DNA from: Heligmosomoides polygyrus polygyrus
Taxonomy: Eukaryota; Nematoda; Chromadorea; Rhabditida; Heligmosomidae
Reading direction: 5' to 3'
Assembly (NCBI GenBank): GCA_947396885.1
Contig: OX377204.1
Location: 62,001 to 126,000 of the forward strand
Length of the DNA: 64,000 bases
Below, piece after piece: positions 34,501-48,200 of the stretch. A program made the translations under genes and the position numbers. The notes beneath the pieces were generated by a model. That model saw only the letters and a program-made list of their open reading frames with translations, had not been told where the DNA came from and did not search any database. Within the stretch, counting starts at the first letter, position 1, and each line of letters opens with the position of its first letter.

Positions 34501-37500
34501 GAGCAGGCTCGGCTTAGCTGGTGCTCGTCCTCGATGGGAAATTGTCAGAAAATCAATTTTTCCTAAATTGGTCGAGATTGGCACCGTTCGATAGAGCTTT
34601 TCGAGCTGAACAAAAGCTTGTTACTGGATTTATCGAGTACTCAAATATGGGAGCGCAAGGGCGGAAGAACCTTCGGCCGCTAAGTCCGTCGCCCTAAAAC
34701 GGCAGCTTGGGTTAAGGCAACATAGACACGTGCAGAGTTGTGATCACGTCGGTGTGAAGAACCTTCATCGTTCTGCTCACCTACGCACATTTAGGCCGTT
34801 AGCTTTCCGCGTCTCACCGCAGTGGTCGACTGAATTCGGAAAAAATCCTGTCACTCAAGCCTAACCTGCATATTCGCACCGCTATAACTTTGCCCATTCT
34901 TAATCTACGTCGCAGTGCTTCGGAGGTCTACTAGATCTTCTTACTCAATACAAAACCCACAAGCTGTAGCAGGAAGGATTCAAGCTTGACGGAGCTATTG
35001 TGCTCCAAACACGCCCGCGCGTGCAATTTGGCACATCAACGCTTGATGTTCTCCGCGCCCTTACTCGCTCATCTTACACTTCTCGCTACTCTAAGTGAAA
35101 CCTTTCAATTCGCTATCGAAAGCTCTATCGAATGGTACCCAACTTGGCGAATCTTGAAAACATCGGTTTTCGGTGGCGTCATCTTAAGAGCAGGCTCGGC
35201 TAGCTGGTGCTCGTCCTCGATAGGAAATTGTCAGAAAATCAGTTTTTCCGAAATTGGTCGCGAATGGTACCGTTCGATAGAGCTTTTCGAGCTGAACAGA
35301 ACCGTATCACTGGAAATGTCGGCTACTCAAATATGGGCGCGCAAGGGCGGAAGAACCTTCGGCCGCTAAGTCCGTCGCCCTAAAACGGCAGCTTGGGTTA
35401 AGGCAACATAGACACGTGCAGAGTTGTGATCACGTCGGTGTGAAGAACCTTCATCGTTCTGCTCACCTACGCACATTTAGGCCGTTAGCTTTCCGCGTCT
35501 CACCGCAGTGGTCGACTGAATTCGGAAAAAATCCTGTCACCCAAGCCTAACCTGCATATTCGCACAGCTTTAACTTTGCACGTTCTTAAGCTACGTCACT
35601 TTGCTTCGGAGCTCTGCTAGATCTTCTTACTGGCTACAAAACCCACAAGCTGTAGCAGGAAGGATTCAAGCTTGACGGAGCTATTGTGCTCCAAACACGC
35701 CCGCGCGTGCAATTTGGCACATCAACGCTCGATGTTCTCCGCGCCCTTGCTCGCTCATCTTACACTTCTCGCTACTCTAAGTGAAACCTTTCAATTCGCT
35801 ATCAAAAGCTCTATCGAATGGTACCCAACTTGGCGAATCTTGAAAATATCGGTTTTCGGTGACGTCATCTTAAGAGCAGGCTCGGCTAGCTGGTGCTCGT
35901 CCTCGATAGGAAATTGTCAGAAAATCAGTTTTTCCGAAATTGGTCGCTAATGGTACCGTTCGATAGAGCTTTTCGAGCTGAACAGAACCGTATCACTGGA
36001 AATGTCGGCTACTCAAATATGGGCGCGCAAGGGCGGAAGAACCTTCGGCCGCTAAGTCCGTCGCCCTAAAACGGCAGCTTGGGTTAAGGCAACATAGACA
36101 CGTGCAGAGTTGTGATCACGTCGGTGTAAAGAACCTTCATCGTTCTGCTCACCTACGCACATTTAGGCCGTTAGCTTTCCGCGTCTCACCGCAGTGGTCG
36201 ACTGAATTCGGAAAAAATCCTGTCACCCAAGCCTAACCTGCATATTCGCACCGCTATAACTTTGCCCATTCTTAACCTACGTCGCAGTGCTTCGGAGGTC
36301 TACTAGATCTTCTTACTCACTACAAAACCCACAAGCTGTAGCAGGAAGGATTCAAGCTTGACGGAGCTATTGTGCTCCAAACACGCCCGCGCGTGCAATT
36401 TGGCACATCAACGCTCGATGTTCTCCGCGCCCTTGCTCGCTCATCTTACACTTCTCGCTACTCTAGGTGAAACCTTTCAATTCGCTATCGAAAGCTCTAT
36501 CGTATGGTACCCAAATTGGCGAAACTTGAAAATATCGGTTTTCGGTGACGTCATCTTAAGAGCAGGCTCGGCTTAGCTGGTGCTCGTCCTCGATGGGAAA
36601 TTGTCAGAAAATCAATTTTTCCTAAATTGGTCGAGATTGGCACCGTTCGATAGAGCTTTTCAAGCTGAACAGAACAGTATCACTGGAAATGTCGGCTACT
36701 CAAATATGGGCGCGCAAGGGCGGAAGAACCTTCGGCCGCTAAGTCCGTCGCCCTAAAACGGCAGCTTGGGTTAAGGCAACATAGACACGTGCAGAGTTGT
36801 GATCACGTCGGTGTGAAGAACCTTCATCGTTCTGCTCACCTACGCACATTTAGGCCGTTAGCTTTCCGCGTCTCACCGCAGTGGTCGACTGAATTCGGAA
36901 AAAATCCTGTCACTCAAGCCTAACCTGCATATTCGCACCGCTATAACTTTGCCCATTCTTAATCTACGTCGCAGTGCTTCGGAGGTCTACTAGACCTTCT
37001 TACTCAATACAAAACGTACAAGCTGTAGCTGGAACGATTCAAGCTTTACGGAGCTATTGTGCTCCAAACACGCCCGCGCGTGCAATTTCGCACATCAACG
37101 CTCGATGTTCTCCGCGCCCTTGCTCGCTCATCTTACACTTCTCGCTACTCTAGATGAAACCTTTCAATTCGCTATCGAAAGCTCTATCGTATGGTACCCA
37201 AATTGGCGAAACTTGAAAACATCGGTTTTCGGTGACGTCATCTTAAGAGCAGGCTCGGCTTAGCTGGTGCTCGTCCTCGATGGGAAATTGTCAGAAAATC
37301 AATTTTTCCTAAATTGGTCGAGATTGGCACCGTTCGATAGAGCTTTTCGAGCTGAACAAAAGCGTGTTACTGGATTTATCGAGTACTCAAATATGGGAGC
37401 GCAAGGGCGGAAGAACCTTCGGCCGCTAAGTCCGTCGCCCTAAAACGGCAGCTTGGGTTAAGGCAATATGGGAAGGTGGAGAGTTGTGATCACGTCGGTG

Positions 37501-40500
37501 TGAAGAACCTTCATCGTTCTGCTCACCTACGCACATTTAGGCCGTTAGCTTTCCGCGTCTCACCGCAGTGGTCGACTGAATTCGGAAAAAATCCTGTCAC
37601 TCAAGCCTAACCTGCATATTCGCACCGCTATAACTTTGCTCATTCTTAACCTACGTCGCAGTGCTTCGGAGGTCTACTAGAACTTCTTACTCGCTTCAAA
37701 ACGTACAAGCTGTAGCAGGAAGGATTCAAGCTTGACGGAGCTATTGTGCTCCAAACACGCCCGCGCGTGCAATTTCGCACATCAACGCTCGATGTTCTCC
37801 GCGCCCTTGCTCGCTCATCTTACACTTCTCGCTACTCTAGGTGAAACCTTTCAATTCGCTATCGAAAGCTCTATCGTATGGTACCCAAATTGGTGAAACT
37901 TGAAAATATCGGTTTTCGGTGACGTCATCTTAAGAGCAGGCTCGGCTTAGCTGGTGCTCGTCCTCGATGGGAAATTGTCAGAAAATCAATTTTTCCTAAA
38001 TTGGTGCAGATTGGCACCGTTCGATAGAGCTTTTCGAGCTGAACAAAAGCGTGTTACTGGATTTATCGAGTACTCAAATATGGGAGCGCAAGGGCGGAAG
38101 AACCTTCGGCCGCTAAGTCCGTCGCCCTAAAACGGCAGCTTGGGTTAAGGCAATATGGGAAGGTGGAGAGTTGTGATCACGTCGGTGTGAAGAACCTTCA
38201 TCGTTCTGCTCACCTACGCACATTTAGGCTGTTAGCTTTCCGCGTCTCACCGCAGTGGTCGACTGAATTCGGAAAAAATCCTGTCACTCAAGCCTAACCT
38301 GCATATTCGCACCGCTATAACTTTGCCCATTCTTAATCTACGTCGCAGTGCTTCGGAGGTCTACTAGATCTTCTTACTCAATACAAAACCCACAAGCTGT
38401 AGCAGGAAGGATTCAAGCTTGACGGAGCTATTGTGCTCCAAACACGCCCGCGCGTGCAATTTGGCACATCAACGCTTGATGTTCTCCGCGCCCTTACTCG
38501 CTCATCTTACACTTCTCGCTACTCTAAGTGAAACCTTTCAATTCGCTATCGAAAGCTCTATCGAATGGTACCCAACTTGGCGAATCTTGAAAACATCGGT
38601 TTTCGGTGGCGTCATCTTAAGAGCAGGCTCGGCTAGCTGGTGCTCGTCCTCGATAGGAAATTGTCAGAAAATCAGTTTTTCCGAAATTGGTCGCGAATGG
38701 TACCGTTCGATAGAGCTTTTCGAGCTGAACAGAACCGTATCACTGGAAATGTCGGCTACTCAAATATGGGCGCGCAAGGGCGGAAGAACCTTCGGCCGCT
38801 AAGTCCGTCGCCCTAAAACGGCAGCTTGGGTTAAGGCAACATAGACACGTGCAGAGTTGTGATCACGTCTGTGTAAAGAACCTTCATCGTTCTGCTCACC
38901 TACGCACATCTAGGCCGTTAGCTTTCCGCGTCTCACCGCAGTGGTCGACTGAATTCGGAAAAAATCCTGTCACCCAAGCCTAACCTGCATATTCGCACCG
39001 CTATAACTTTGCCCATTCTTAACCTACGTCGCAGTGCTTCGGAGGTCTACTAGATCTTCTTACTCACTACAAAACCCACAAGCTGTAGCAGGAAGGATTC
39101 AAGCTTGACGGAGCTATTGTGCTCCAAACACGCCCGCGCGTGCAATTTGGCACATCAACGCTCGATGTTCTCCGCGCCCTTGCTCGCTCATCTTACACTT
39201 CTCGCTACTCTAGGTGAAACCTTTCAATTCGCTATCGAAAGCTCTATCGTATGGTACCCAAATTGGTGAAACTTGAAAATATCGGTTTTCGGTGACGTCA
39301 TCTTAAGAGCAGGCTCGGCTTAGCTGGTGCTCGTCCTCGATGGGAAATTGTCAGAAAATCAATTTTTCCTAAATTGGTCGAGATTGGCACCGTTCGATAG
39401 AGCTTTTCAAGCTGAACAGAACAGTATCACTGGAAATGTCGGCTACTCAAATATGGGCGCGCAAGGGCGGAAGAACCTTCGGCCGCTAAGTCCGTCGCCC
39501 TAAAACGGCAGCTTGGGTTAAGGCAACATAGACACGTGCAGAGTTGTGATCACGTCGGTGTGAAGAACCTTCATCGTTCTGCTCACCTACGCACATTTAG
39601 GCCGTTAGCTTTCCGCGTCTCACCGCAGTGGTCGACTGAATTCGGAAAAAATCCTGTCACTCAAGCCTAACCTGCATATTCGCACCGCTATAACTTTGCT
39701 CATTCTTAACCTACGTCGCAGTGCTTCGGAGGTCTACTAGAACTTCTTACTCGCTTCAAAACGTACAAGCTGTAGCAGGAAGGATTCAAGCTTGACGGAG
39801 CTATTGTGCTCCAAACACGCCCGCGCGTGCAATTTCGCACATCAACGCTCGATGTTCTCCGCGCCCTTGCTCGCTCATCTTACACTTCTCGCTACTCTAG
39901 GTGAAACCTTTCAATTCGCTATCGAAAGCTCTATCGTATGGTACCCAAATTGGTGAAACTTGAAAATATCGGTTTTCGGTGACGTCATCTTAAGAGCAGG
40001 CTCGGCTTAGCTGGTGCTCGTCCTCGATGGGAAATTGTCAGAAAATCAATTTTTCCTAAATTGGTGCAGATTGGCACCGTTCGATAGAGCTTTTCGAGCT
40101 GAACAAAAGCGTGTTACTGGATTTATCGAGTACTCAAATATGGGAGCGCAAGGGCGGAAGAACCTTCGGCCGCTAAGTCCGTCGCCCTAAAACGGCAGCT
40201 TGGGTTAAGGCAATATGGGAAGGTGGAGAGTTGTGATCACGTCGGTGTGAAGAACCTTCATCGTTCTGCTCACCTACGCACATTTAGGCTGTTAGCTTTC
40301 CGCGTCTCACCGCAGTGGTCGACTGAATTCGGAAAAAATCCTGTCACTCAAGCCTAACCTGCATATTCGCACCGCTATAACTTTGCACGTTCTTAAGCTA
40401 CGTCACTTTGCTTCGGAGCTCTGCTAGACCTTCTTACTTGCTACAAAACCCTCAAGCTGTAGTAGGAAGGATTCAAGCTTGACGGAGCTATTGTGCTCCA

Positions 40501-42236
40501 AACACGCCCGCGCGTGCAATTTGGCACATCAACGCTCGATGTTCTCCGCGCCCTTGCTCGCTCATCTTACACTTCTCGCTACTCTAAGTGAAACCTTTCA
40601 ACTCGCTATCGAAAGCTCTATCGAATGGTACCCAAATTGGCGAAACTTGAAAATATCGGTTTTCGGTGACGTCATCTTAAGAGTAGGGGCTTAGCTGGTG
40701 CTCGTCCTCGATGGGAAATTGTCAGAAAATCAATTTTTCCTAAATTGGTCGAGATTGGCACCGTTCGATAGAGCTTTTCAAGCTGAACAGAACAGTATCA
40801 CTGGAAATGTCGGCTACTCAAATATGGGCGCGCAAGGGCGGAAGAACCTTCGGCCGCTAAGTCCGTCGCCCTAAAACGGCAGCTTGGGTTAAGGCAACAT
40901 AGACACGTGCAGAGTTGTGATCACGTCGGTGTGAAGAACCTTCATCGTTCTGCTCAACTACGCACATTTAGGCCGTTAGCTTTCCGCGTCTCACCGCAGT
41001 GGTCGACTGAATTCGGAAAAAATCCTGTCACTCAAGCCTAACCTGCATATTCGCACCGCTATAACTTTGCCCATTCTTAATCTACGTCGCAGTGCTTCGG
41101 AGGTCTACTAGACCTTCTTACTCAATACAAAACGTACAAGCTGTAGCTGGAACGATTCAAGCTTTACGGAGCTATTGTGCTCCAAACACGCCCGCGCGTG
41201 CAATTTCGCACATCAACGCTCGATGTTCTCCGCGCCCTTGCTCGCTCATCTTACACTTCTCGCTACTCTAGGTGAAACCTTTCAATTCGCTATCGAAAGC
41301 TCTATCGTATGGTACCCAAATTGGCGAAACTTGAAAATATCGGTTTTCGGTGACGTCATCTTAAGAGCAGGCTCGGCTTAGCTGGTGCTCGTCCCCGATG
41401 GGAAATTGTCAGAAAATCAATTTTTCCTAAATTGGTGCAGATTGGCACCGTTCGATAGAGCTTTTCGAGCTGAACAAAAGCGTGTTACTGGATTTATCGA
41501 GTACTCAAATATGGGAGCGCAAGGGCGGAAGAACCTTCGGCCGCTAAGTCCGTCGCCCTAAAACGGCAGCTTGGGTTAAGGCAATATGGGAAGGTGGAGA
41601 GTTGTGATCACGTCGGTGTGAAGAACCTTCATCGTTCTGCTCACCTACGCACATTTAGGCCGTTAGCTTTCCGCGTCTCACCGCAGTGGTCGACTGAATT
41701 CGGAAAAATCCTGTCACCCAAGCCTAACCTGCATAATCGCACCGCTATAACTTTGCCCATTCTTAACCTACGTCGCAGTGCTTCGGAGGTCTACTAGATC
41801 TTCTTACTCACTACAAAACCCACAAGCTGTAGCAGGAAGGATTCAAGCTTGACGGAGCTATTGTGCTCCAAACACGCCCGCGCGTGCAATTTGGCACATC
41901 AACGCTCGATGTTCTCCGCGCCCTTGCTCGCTCATCTTACACTTCTCGCTACTCTAGGTGAAACCTTTCAATTCGCTATCGAAAGCTCTATCGTATGGTA
42001 CCCAAATTGGCGAAACTTGAAAATATCGGTTTTCGGTGACGTCATCTTAAGAGCAGGCTCGGCTTAGCTGGTGCTCGTCCTCGATGGGAAATTGTCAGAA
42101 AATCAATTTTTCCTAAATTGGTCGAGATTGGCACCGTTCGATAGAGCTTTTCAAGCTGAACAGAACAGTATCACTGGAAATGTCGGCTACTCAAATATGG
42201 GCGCGCAAGGGCGGAAGAACCTTCGGCCGCTAAGTC
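28508..42236 (+). repeat. Segmental duplication, first copy (20 monomers)
   Basis: Units start at 28508, 29195, 29882, 30569, 31256, 31943, 32630, 33315, 34001, 34687, 35373, 36059, 36746, 37433, 38120, 38806, 39493, 40180, 40864 and 41551. Private variants shared with the second copy at a fixed 13729-bp offset include AGGGCGTTAG (about 29987), CTCAACTT (about 30265), CGCCATAAAACGG (31256) and the diverged head TTTTGATCACGCCTGTG (33315). Within this copy, 36059-38.4 kb is repeated at 38806-40.4 kb: GTGTAAAGAACC occurs at 36126 and 38873, CTCGCTTCAAAACG in 37433 and 39493, GGCTGTTAG in 38120 and 40180. Most units are 686-687 bp; 40180 is 684 bp through the AGTAGGGG hinge. Confidence 0.88.
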
Positions 42237-45200
42237 CGTCGCCCTAAAACGGCAGCTTGGGTTAAGGCAACATAGACACGTGCAGAGTTGTGATCACGTC
42301 GGTGTGAAGAACCTTCATCGTTCTGCTCACCTACGCACATTTAGGCCGTTAGCTTTCCGCGTCTCACCGCAGTGGTCGACTGAATTCGGAAAAAATCCTG
42401 TCACTCAAGCCTAACCTGCATATTCGCACCGCTATAACTTTGCCCATTCTTAATCTACGTCGCAGTGCTTCGGAGGTCTACTAGACCTTCTTACTCAATA
42501 CAAAACCCACAAGCTGTAGCTGGAACGATTCAAGCTTGACGGAGCTATTGTGCTCCAAACACGCCCGCGCGTGCAATTTGGCACATGAACGCTCGACGTT
42601 CTCCGCGCCCTTGCTCGCTCATCTTACACTTCTCGCTACTCTAAGTGAAACCTTTCAATTCGCTATCGAAAGCTCTATCGAATGGTACCCAAATTGGCGA
42701 AACTTGAAAATATCGGTTTTCGGTGACGTCATCTTAAGAGCAGGCTCGGCTTAGCTGGTGCTCGTCCTCGATGGGAAATTGTCAGAAAATCAATTTTTCC
42801 TAAATTGGTCGAGATTGGTACCGTTCGATAAAGCTTTTTGAGCTGAACAGAACCGTATCACTGGAAATGTCGGTTACTCAATAATAGGCGCGCAAGGGCG
42901 GAAGAACCTTCGGCCGCTAAGTCCGTCGCCCTAAAACGGCAGCTTGGGTTAAGGCAATATGGGAAGGTGGAGAGTTGTGATCACGTCGGTGTGAAGAACC
43001 TTCATCGTTCTGCTCACCTACGCACATTTAGGCCATTAGCTTTCCGCGTCTCACCGCAGTGGTCGACTGAATTCGGAAAAAATCCTGTCACTCAAGCCTA
43101 ACCTGCATATTCGCACCGCTATAACTTTGCACGTTCTTAAGCTACGTCACTTTGCTTCGGAGCTCTGCTAGACCTTCTTACTTGCTACAAAACCCGCAAG
43201 CTGTAGTAGGAAGGATTCAAGCTTGACGGAGCTATTGTGCTCCAAACACGCCCGCGCGTGCAATTTGGCACATCAACGCTCGATGTTCTCCGCGCCCTTG
43301 CTCGCTCATCTTACACTTCTCGCTACTCTAGGTGAAACCTTTCAATTCGCTATCGAAAGCTCTATCGAATGGTACCCAAATTGGCGAAACTTGAAAATAT
43401 TGGTTTTCGGTGACGTCATCTTAAGGGAAGGCTCGGCTTAGCTGGCGCTCGTCCTCGATGGGAAATTGTCAGAAAATCAATTTTTCCTAAATTGGTCGAG
43501 ATTGGCACCGTTCGATAGAGCTTTTCGAGCTGAACAAAAGCGTATTACTGGATTTATCGAGTACTCAAATATGGGAGCGCAAGGGCGGAAGAACCTTCGG
43601 CCGCTAAGTCCGTCGCCCTAAAACGGCAGCTTGGGTTAAGGCAATATGGGAAGGTGCAGAGTTGTGATCACGTCGGTGTGAAGAACCTTCATCGTTCTGC
43701 TCACCTACACACATTTAGGGCGTTAGCTTTCCGCGCCTCACCGCAGTGGTCGACTGAATTCGGAAAAAATCCTGTCACCCAAGCCTAACCTGCATAATCG
43801 CACCGCTATAACTTTGCCCATTCTTAACCTACGTCGCAGTGCTTCGGAGGTCTACTAGACCTTCTTACTCAATACAAAACGTACAAGCTGTAGCTGGAAC
43901 GATTCAAGCTTTACGGAGCTATTGTGCTCCAAACACGCCCGCGCGTGCAATTTCGCACATCAACGCTCGACGTTCTCCGCGCCCTTGCTCGCTCAACTTA
44001 CACTTCTCGCTACTCTAGGTGAAACCTTTCAATTCGCTATCGAAAGCTCTATCGAATGGTACCCAAATTGGCGAAACTTGAAAATATCGGTTTTCGGTGA
44101 CGTCATCTTAAGAGCAGGCTCGGCTTAGCTGGTGCTCGTCCCCGATGGGAAATTGTCAGAAAATCAATTTTTCCTAAATTGGTCGAGATTGGCACCGTTC
44201 GATAGAGCTTTTCAAGCTGAACAAAAGCGTATTACTGGATTTATCGAGTACTCAAATATGGGAGCGCAAGGGCGGAAGAACCTTCGGCCGCTAAGTCCGT
44301 CGCCCTAAAACGGCAGCTTGGGTTAAGGCAATATGGGAAGGTGGAGAGTTGTGATCACGTCGGTGTGAAGAACCTTCATCGTTCTGCTCACCTACGCACA
44401 TTTAGGCCGTTAGCTTTCCGCGTCTCACCGCAGTGGTCGACTGAATTCGGAAAAAATCCTGTCACTCAAGCCTAACCTGCATATTCGCACCGCTATAACT
44501 TTGCCCATTCTTAATCTACGTCGCAGTATTTCGGAGGTCTACTAGATCTTCTTACTCAATACAAAACCCACAAGCTGTAGCAGGAAGGATTCAAGCTTGA
44601 CGGAGCTATTGTGCTCCAAACACGCCCGCGCGTGCAATTTGGCACATGAACGCTTGATGTTCTCCGCGCCCTTACTCGCTCATCTTACACTTCTCGCTAC
44701 TCTAAGTGAAACCTTTCAACTCGCTATCGAAAGCTCTATCGAATGGTACCCAAATTGGCGAAACTTGAAAATATCGGTTTTCGGTGACGTCATCGTCAGC
44801 GCAGGCTCGGCTTAGCTGGTGCTCGTCCTCGATGGGAAATTGTCAGAAAATCAATTTTTCCTAAATTGGTCGAGATTGGCACCGTTCGATAGAGCTTTTC
44901 GAGCTGAACAAAAGCGTATTACTGGATTTATCGAGTACTCAAATATGGGAGCGCAAGGGCGGAAGAACCTTCGGCCGCTAAGTCCGTCGCCATAAAACGG
45001 CAGCTTGGGTTAAGGCAATATGGGAAGGTGGAGAGTTGTGATCACGTCGGTGTGAAGAACCTTCATCGTTCTGCTCACCTACGCACATTTAGGCCGTTAG
45101 CTTTCCGCGCCTCACCGCAGTGGTCGACTGAATTCGGAAAAAATCCTGTCACCCAAGCCTAACCTGCATAATCGCACCGCTATAACTTTGCCCATTCTTA

Positions 45201-48200
45201 ACCTACGTCGCAGTGCTTCGGAGGTCTACTAGACCTTCTTACTCAATACAAAACGTACAAGCTGTAGCTGGAACGATTCAAGCTTTACGGAGCTATTGTG
45301 CTCCAAACACGCCCGCGCGTGCAATTTCGCACATCAACGCTCGACGTTCTCCGCGCCCTTACTCGCTCATCTTACACTTCTCGCTACTCTAGGTGAAACC
45401 TTTCAATTTGCTATCGAAAGCTCTATCGAATGGTACCCAAATTGGCGAAACTTGAAAATATCGGTTTTCGGTGACGTCATCTTAAGAGCAGGCTCGGCTT
45501 AGCTGGTGCTCGTCCTCGATGGGAAATTGTCAGAAAATCAATTTTTCCTAAATTGGTCGAGATTGGTACCGTTCGATAAAGCTTTTCGAGCTGAACAGAA
45601 CCGTATCACTGGAAATGTCGGTTACTCAATAATAGGCGCGCAAGGGCGGAAGAACCTTCGGCTGCTAAGTCCGTCGCCCTAAAACGGCAGCTTGGGTTAA
45701 GGCAATATGGGAAGGTGGAGAGTTGTGATCACGTCGGTATGAAGAACCTTCATCGTTCTGCTCACCTACGCACATTTAGGCCATTAGCTTTCCGCGTCTC
45801 ACCGCAGTGGTCGACTGAATTCGGAAAAAATCCGGCCACCCAAGCCTAACCTGCATATTCGCACCGCTATAACTTTGCTCATTCTTAACCTACGTCGCAG
45901 TGCTTCGAAGGTCTACTAGAACTTCTTACTCTCTACAAAACCTACAAGCTGTAGCTGGAACGATTCAAGCTTTACGGAGCTATTGTGCTCCAAACACGCC
46001 CGCGCGTGCAATTTCGCACATCAACGCTCGATGTTCTCCGCGCCCTTGCTCGCTCATCTTACACTTCTCGCTACTCTAGGTGAAACCTTTCAACTCGCTA
46101 TCGAAAGCTCTATCGAATGGTACCCAAATTGGCGAAACTTGAAAATATCGGTTTTCGGTGACGTCATCGTCAGCGCAGGCTCGGCTTAGCTGGTGCTCGT
46201 CCTCGATGGGAAATTGTCAGAAAATCAATTTTTCCGAAATTGGTCGAGATTGGCACCGTTCGATAGAGCTTTTCGAGCTGAACAGAAACGTATCACTGGA
46301 GATGTCCGCAACTCAAATATGGTCGCGCAAGGGCGGAAGAACCTTCGGCCGCTAAGTCCGTCGCCCTAAAACGGCAGCTTGGGTTAAGGCAACATAGACA
46401 CGTGCAGAGTTGTGATCACGTCGGTGTGAAGAACCTTCATCGTTCTGCTCACCTACGCACATTTAGGCCGTTAGCTTTCCGCGTCTCGCCGCAGTGGTCG
46501 ACTGAATTCGGAAAAATCCTGTCACCCAAGCCTAACCTGCATAATCGCACCGCTATAACTTTGCCCATTCTTAATCTACGTCACTTTGCTTCGGAGCTCT
46601 GCTAGACCTTCTTACTTGCTAAAAACCCGCAAGCTGTAGTAGGAAGGATTCAAGCTTGACGGAGCTTTTGTGCTCCAAACACGCCCGCGCGTGCAATTTG
46701 GCACATCAACGCTCGACGTTCTCCGCGCCCTTGCTCGCTCATCTTACACTTCTCGCTACTCTAAGTGAAACCTTTCAACTCGCTATCGAAAGCTCTATCG
46801 AATGGTACCCAAATTGGCGAAACTTGAAAATATCGGTTTTCGGTGACGTCATCGTCAGCGCAGGCTCGGCTTAGCTGGTGCTCGTCCTCGATGGGAAATT
46901 GTCAGAAAATCAATTTTTCCGAAATTGGTCGAGATTGGCACCGTTCGATAGAGCTTTTCGAGCTGAACAGAAACGTATCACTGGAGATGTCCGCAACTCA
47001 AATATGGTCGCGCAAGGGCGGAAGAACCTTCGGCCGCTAAGTCCGTCGCCCTAAAACGGCAGCTTGGGTTAAGGCAATATGGGAAGGTGGAGAGTTTTGA
47101 TCACGCCTGTGTGAAGAACCCTCATCGTTCTGCTCACCAACACATACATAGGCCGTTAGCTTTCCGCGCCTCACCGCAGTGGTCGACTGAATTCGGAAAA
47201 AATCCTGTCACTCAAGCCTAACCTGCATATTCGCACCGCTATAACTTTGCTCATTCTTAACCTACGTCGCAGTGCTTCGAAGGTCTACTAGAACTTCTTA
47301 CTCTCTACAAAACCTACAAGCTGTAGCTGGAACGATTCAAGCTTTACGGAGCTATTGTGCTCCAAACACGCCCGCGCGTGCAATTTCGCACATCAACGCT
47401 CGATGTTCTCCGCGCCCTTGCTCGCTCATCTTACACTTCTCGCTACTCTAGGTGAAACCTTTCAATTTGCTATCGAAAGCTCTATCGAATGGTACCAAAT
47501 TGGCGAAACTTGAAAATATCGGTTTTCGGTGACGTCATCTTAAGAGCAGGCTCGGCTTAGCTGGTGCTCGTCCTCGATGGGAAATTGTCAGAAAATCAAT
47601 TTTTCCTAAATTGGTCGAGATTGGCACCGTTCGATAGAGCTTTTCGAGCTGAACAAAAGCGTATTACTGGATTTATCAAGTACTCAAATATGGGAGCGCA
47701 AGGGCGGAAGAACCTTCGGCCGCTAAGTCCGTCGCCCTAAAACGGCAGCTTGGGTTAAGGCAATATGGGAAGGTGGAGAGTTGTGATCACGTCGGTGTGA
47801 AGAACCTTCATCGTTCTGCTCACCTACGCACATTTAGGCCGTTAGCTTTCCGCGTCTCACCGCAGTGGTCGACTGAATTCGGAAAAAATCCTGTCACTCA
47901 AGCCTAACCTGCATATTCGCACCGCTATAACTTTGCCCATTCTTAATCTACGTCGCAGTGCTTCGGAGGTCTACTAGATCTTCTTACTCAATACAAAACC
48001 CACAAGCTGTAGCAGGAAGGATTCAAGCTTGACGGAGCTATTGTGCTCCAAACACGCCCGCGCGTGCAATTTGGCACATCAACGCTTGATGTTCTCCGCG
48101 CCCTTACTCGCTCATCTTACACTTCTCGCTACTCTAAGTGAAACCTTTCAATTCGCTATCGAAAGCTCTATCGAATGGTACCCAACTTGGCGAATCTTGA

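Noticed and set aside
34986..35369. 127-codon open frames at 18512, 34986, 38419 and 48029
   Set aside because: They arise from one missing T (CTCGGCTAGC in place of CTCGGCTTAGC), which removes a stop and shifts the frame into the tail. The four are copies of one lineage, and the related units 13407 and 17527 hold a stop at CGCTAATGG instead.
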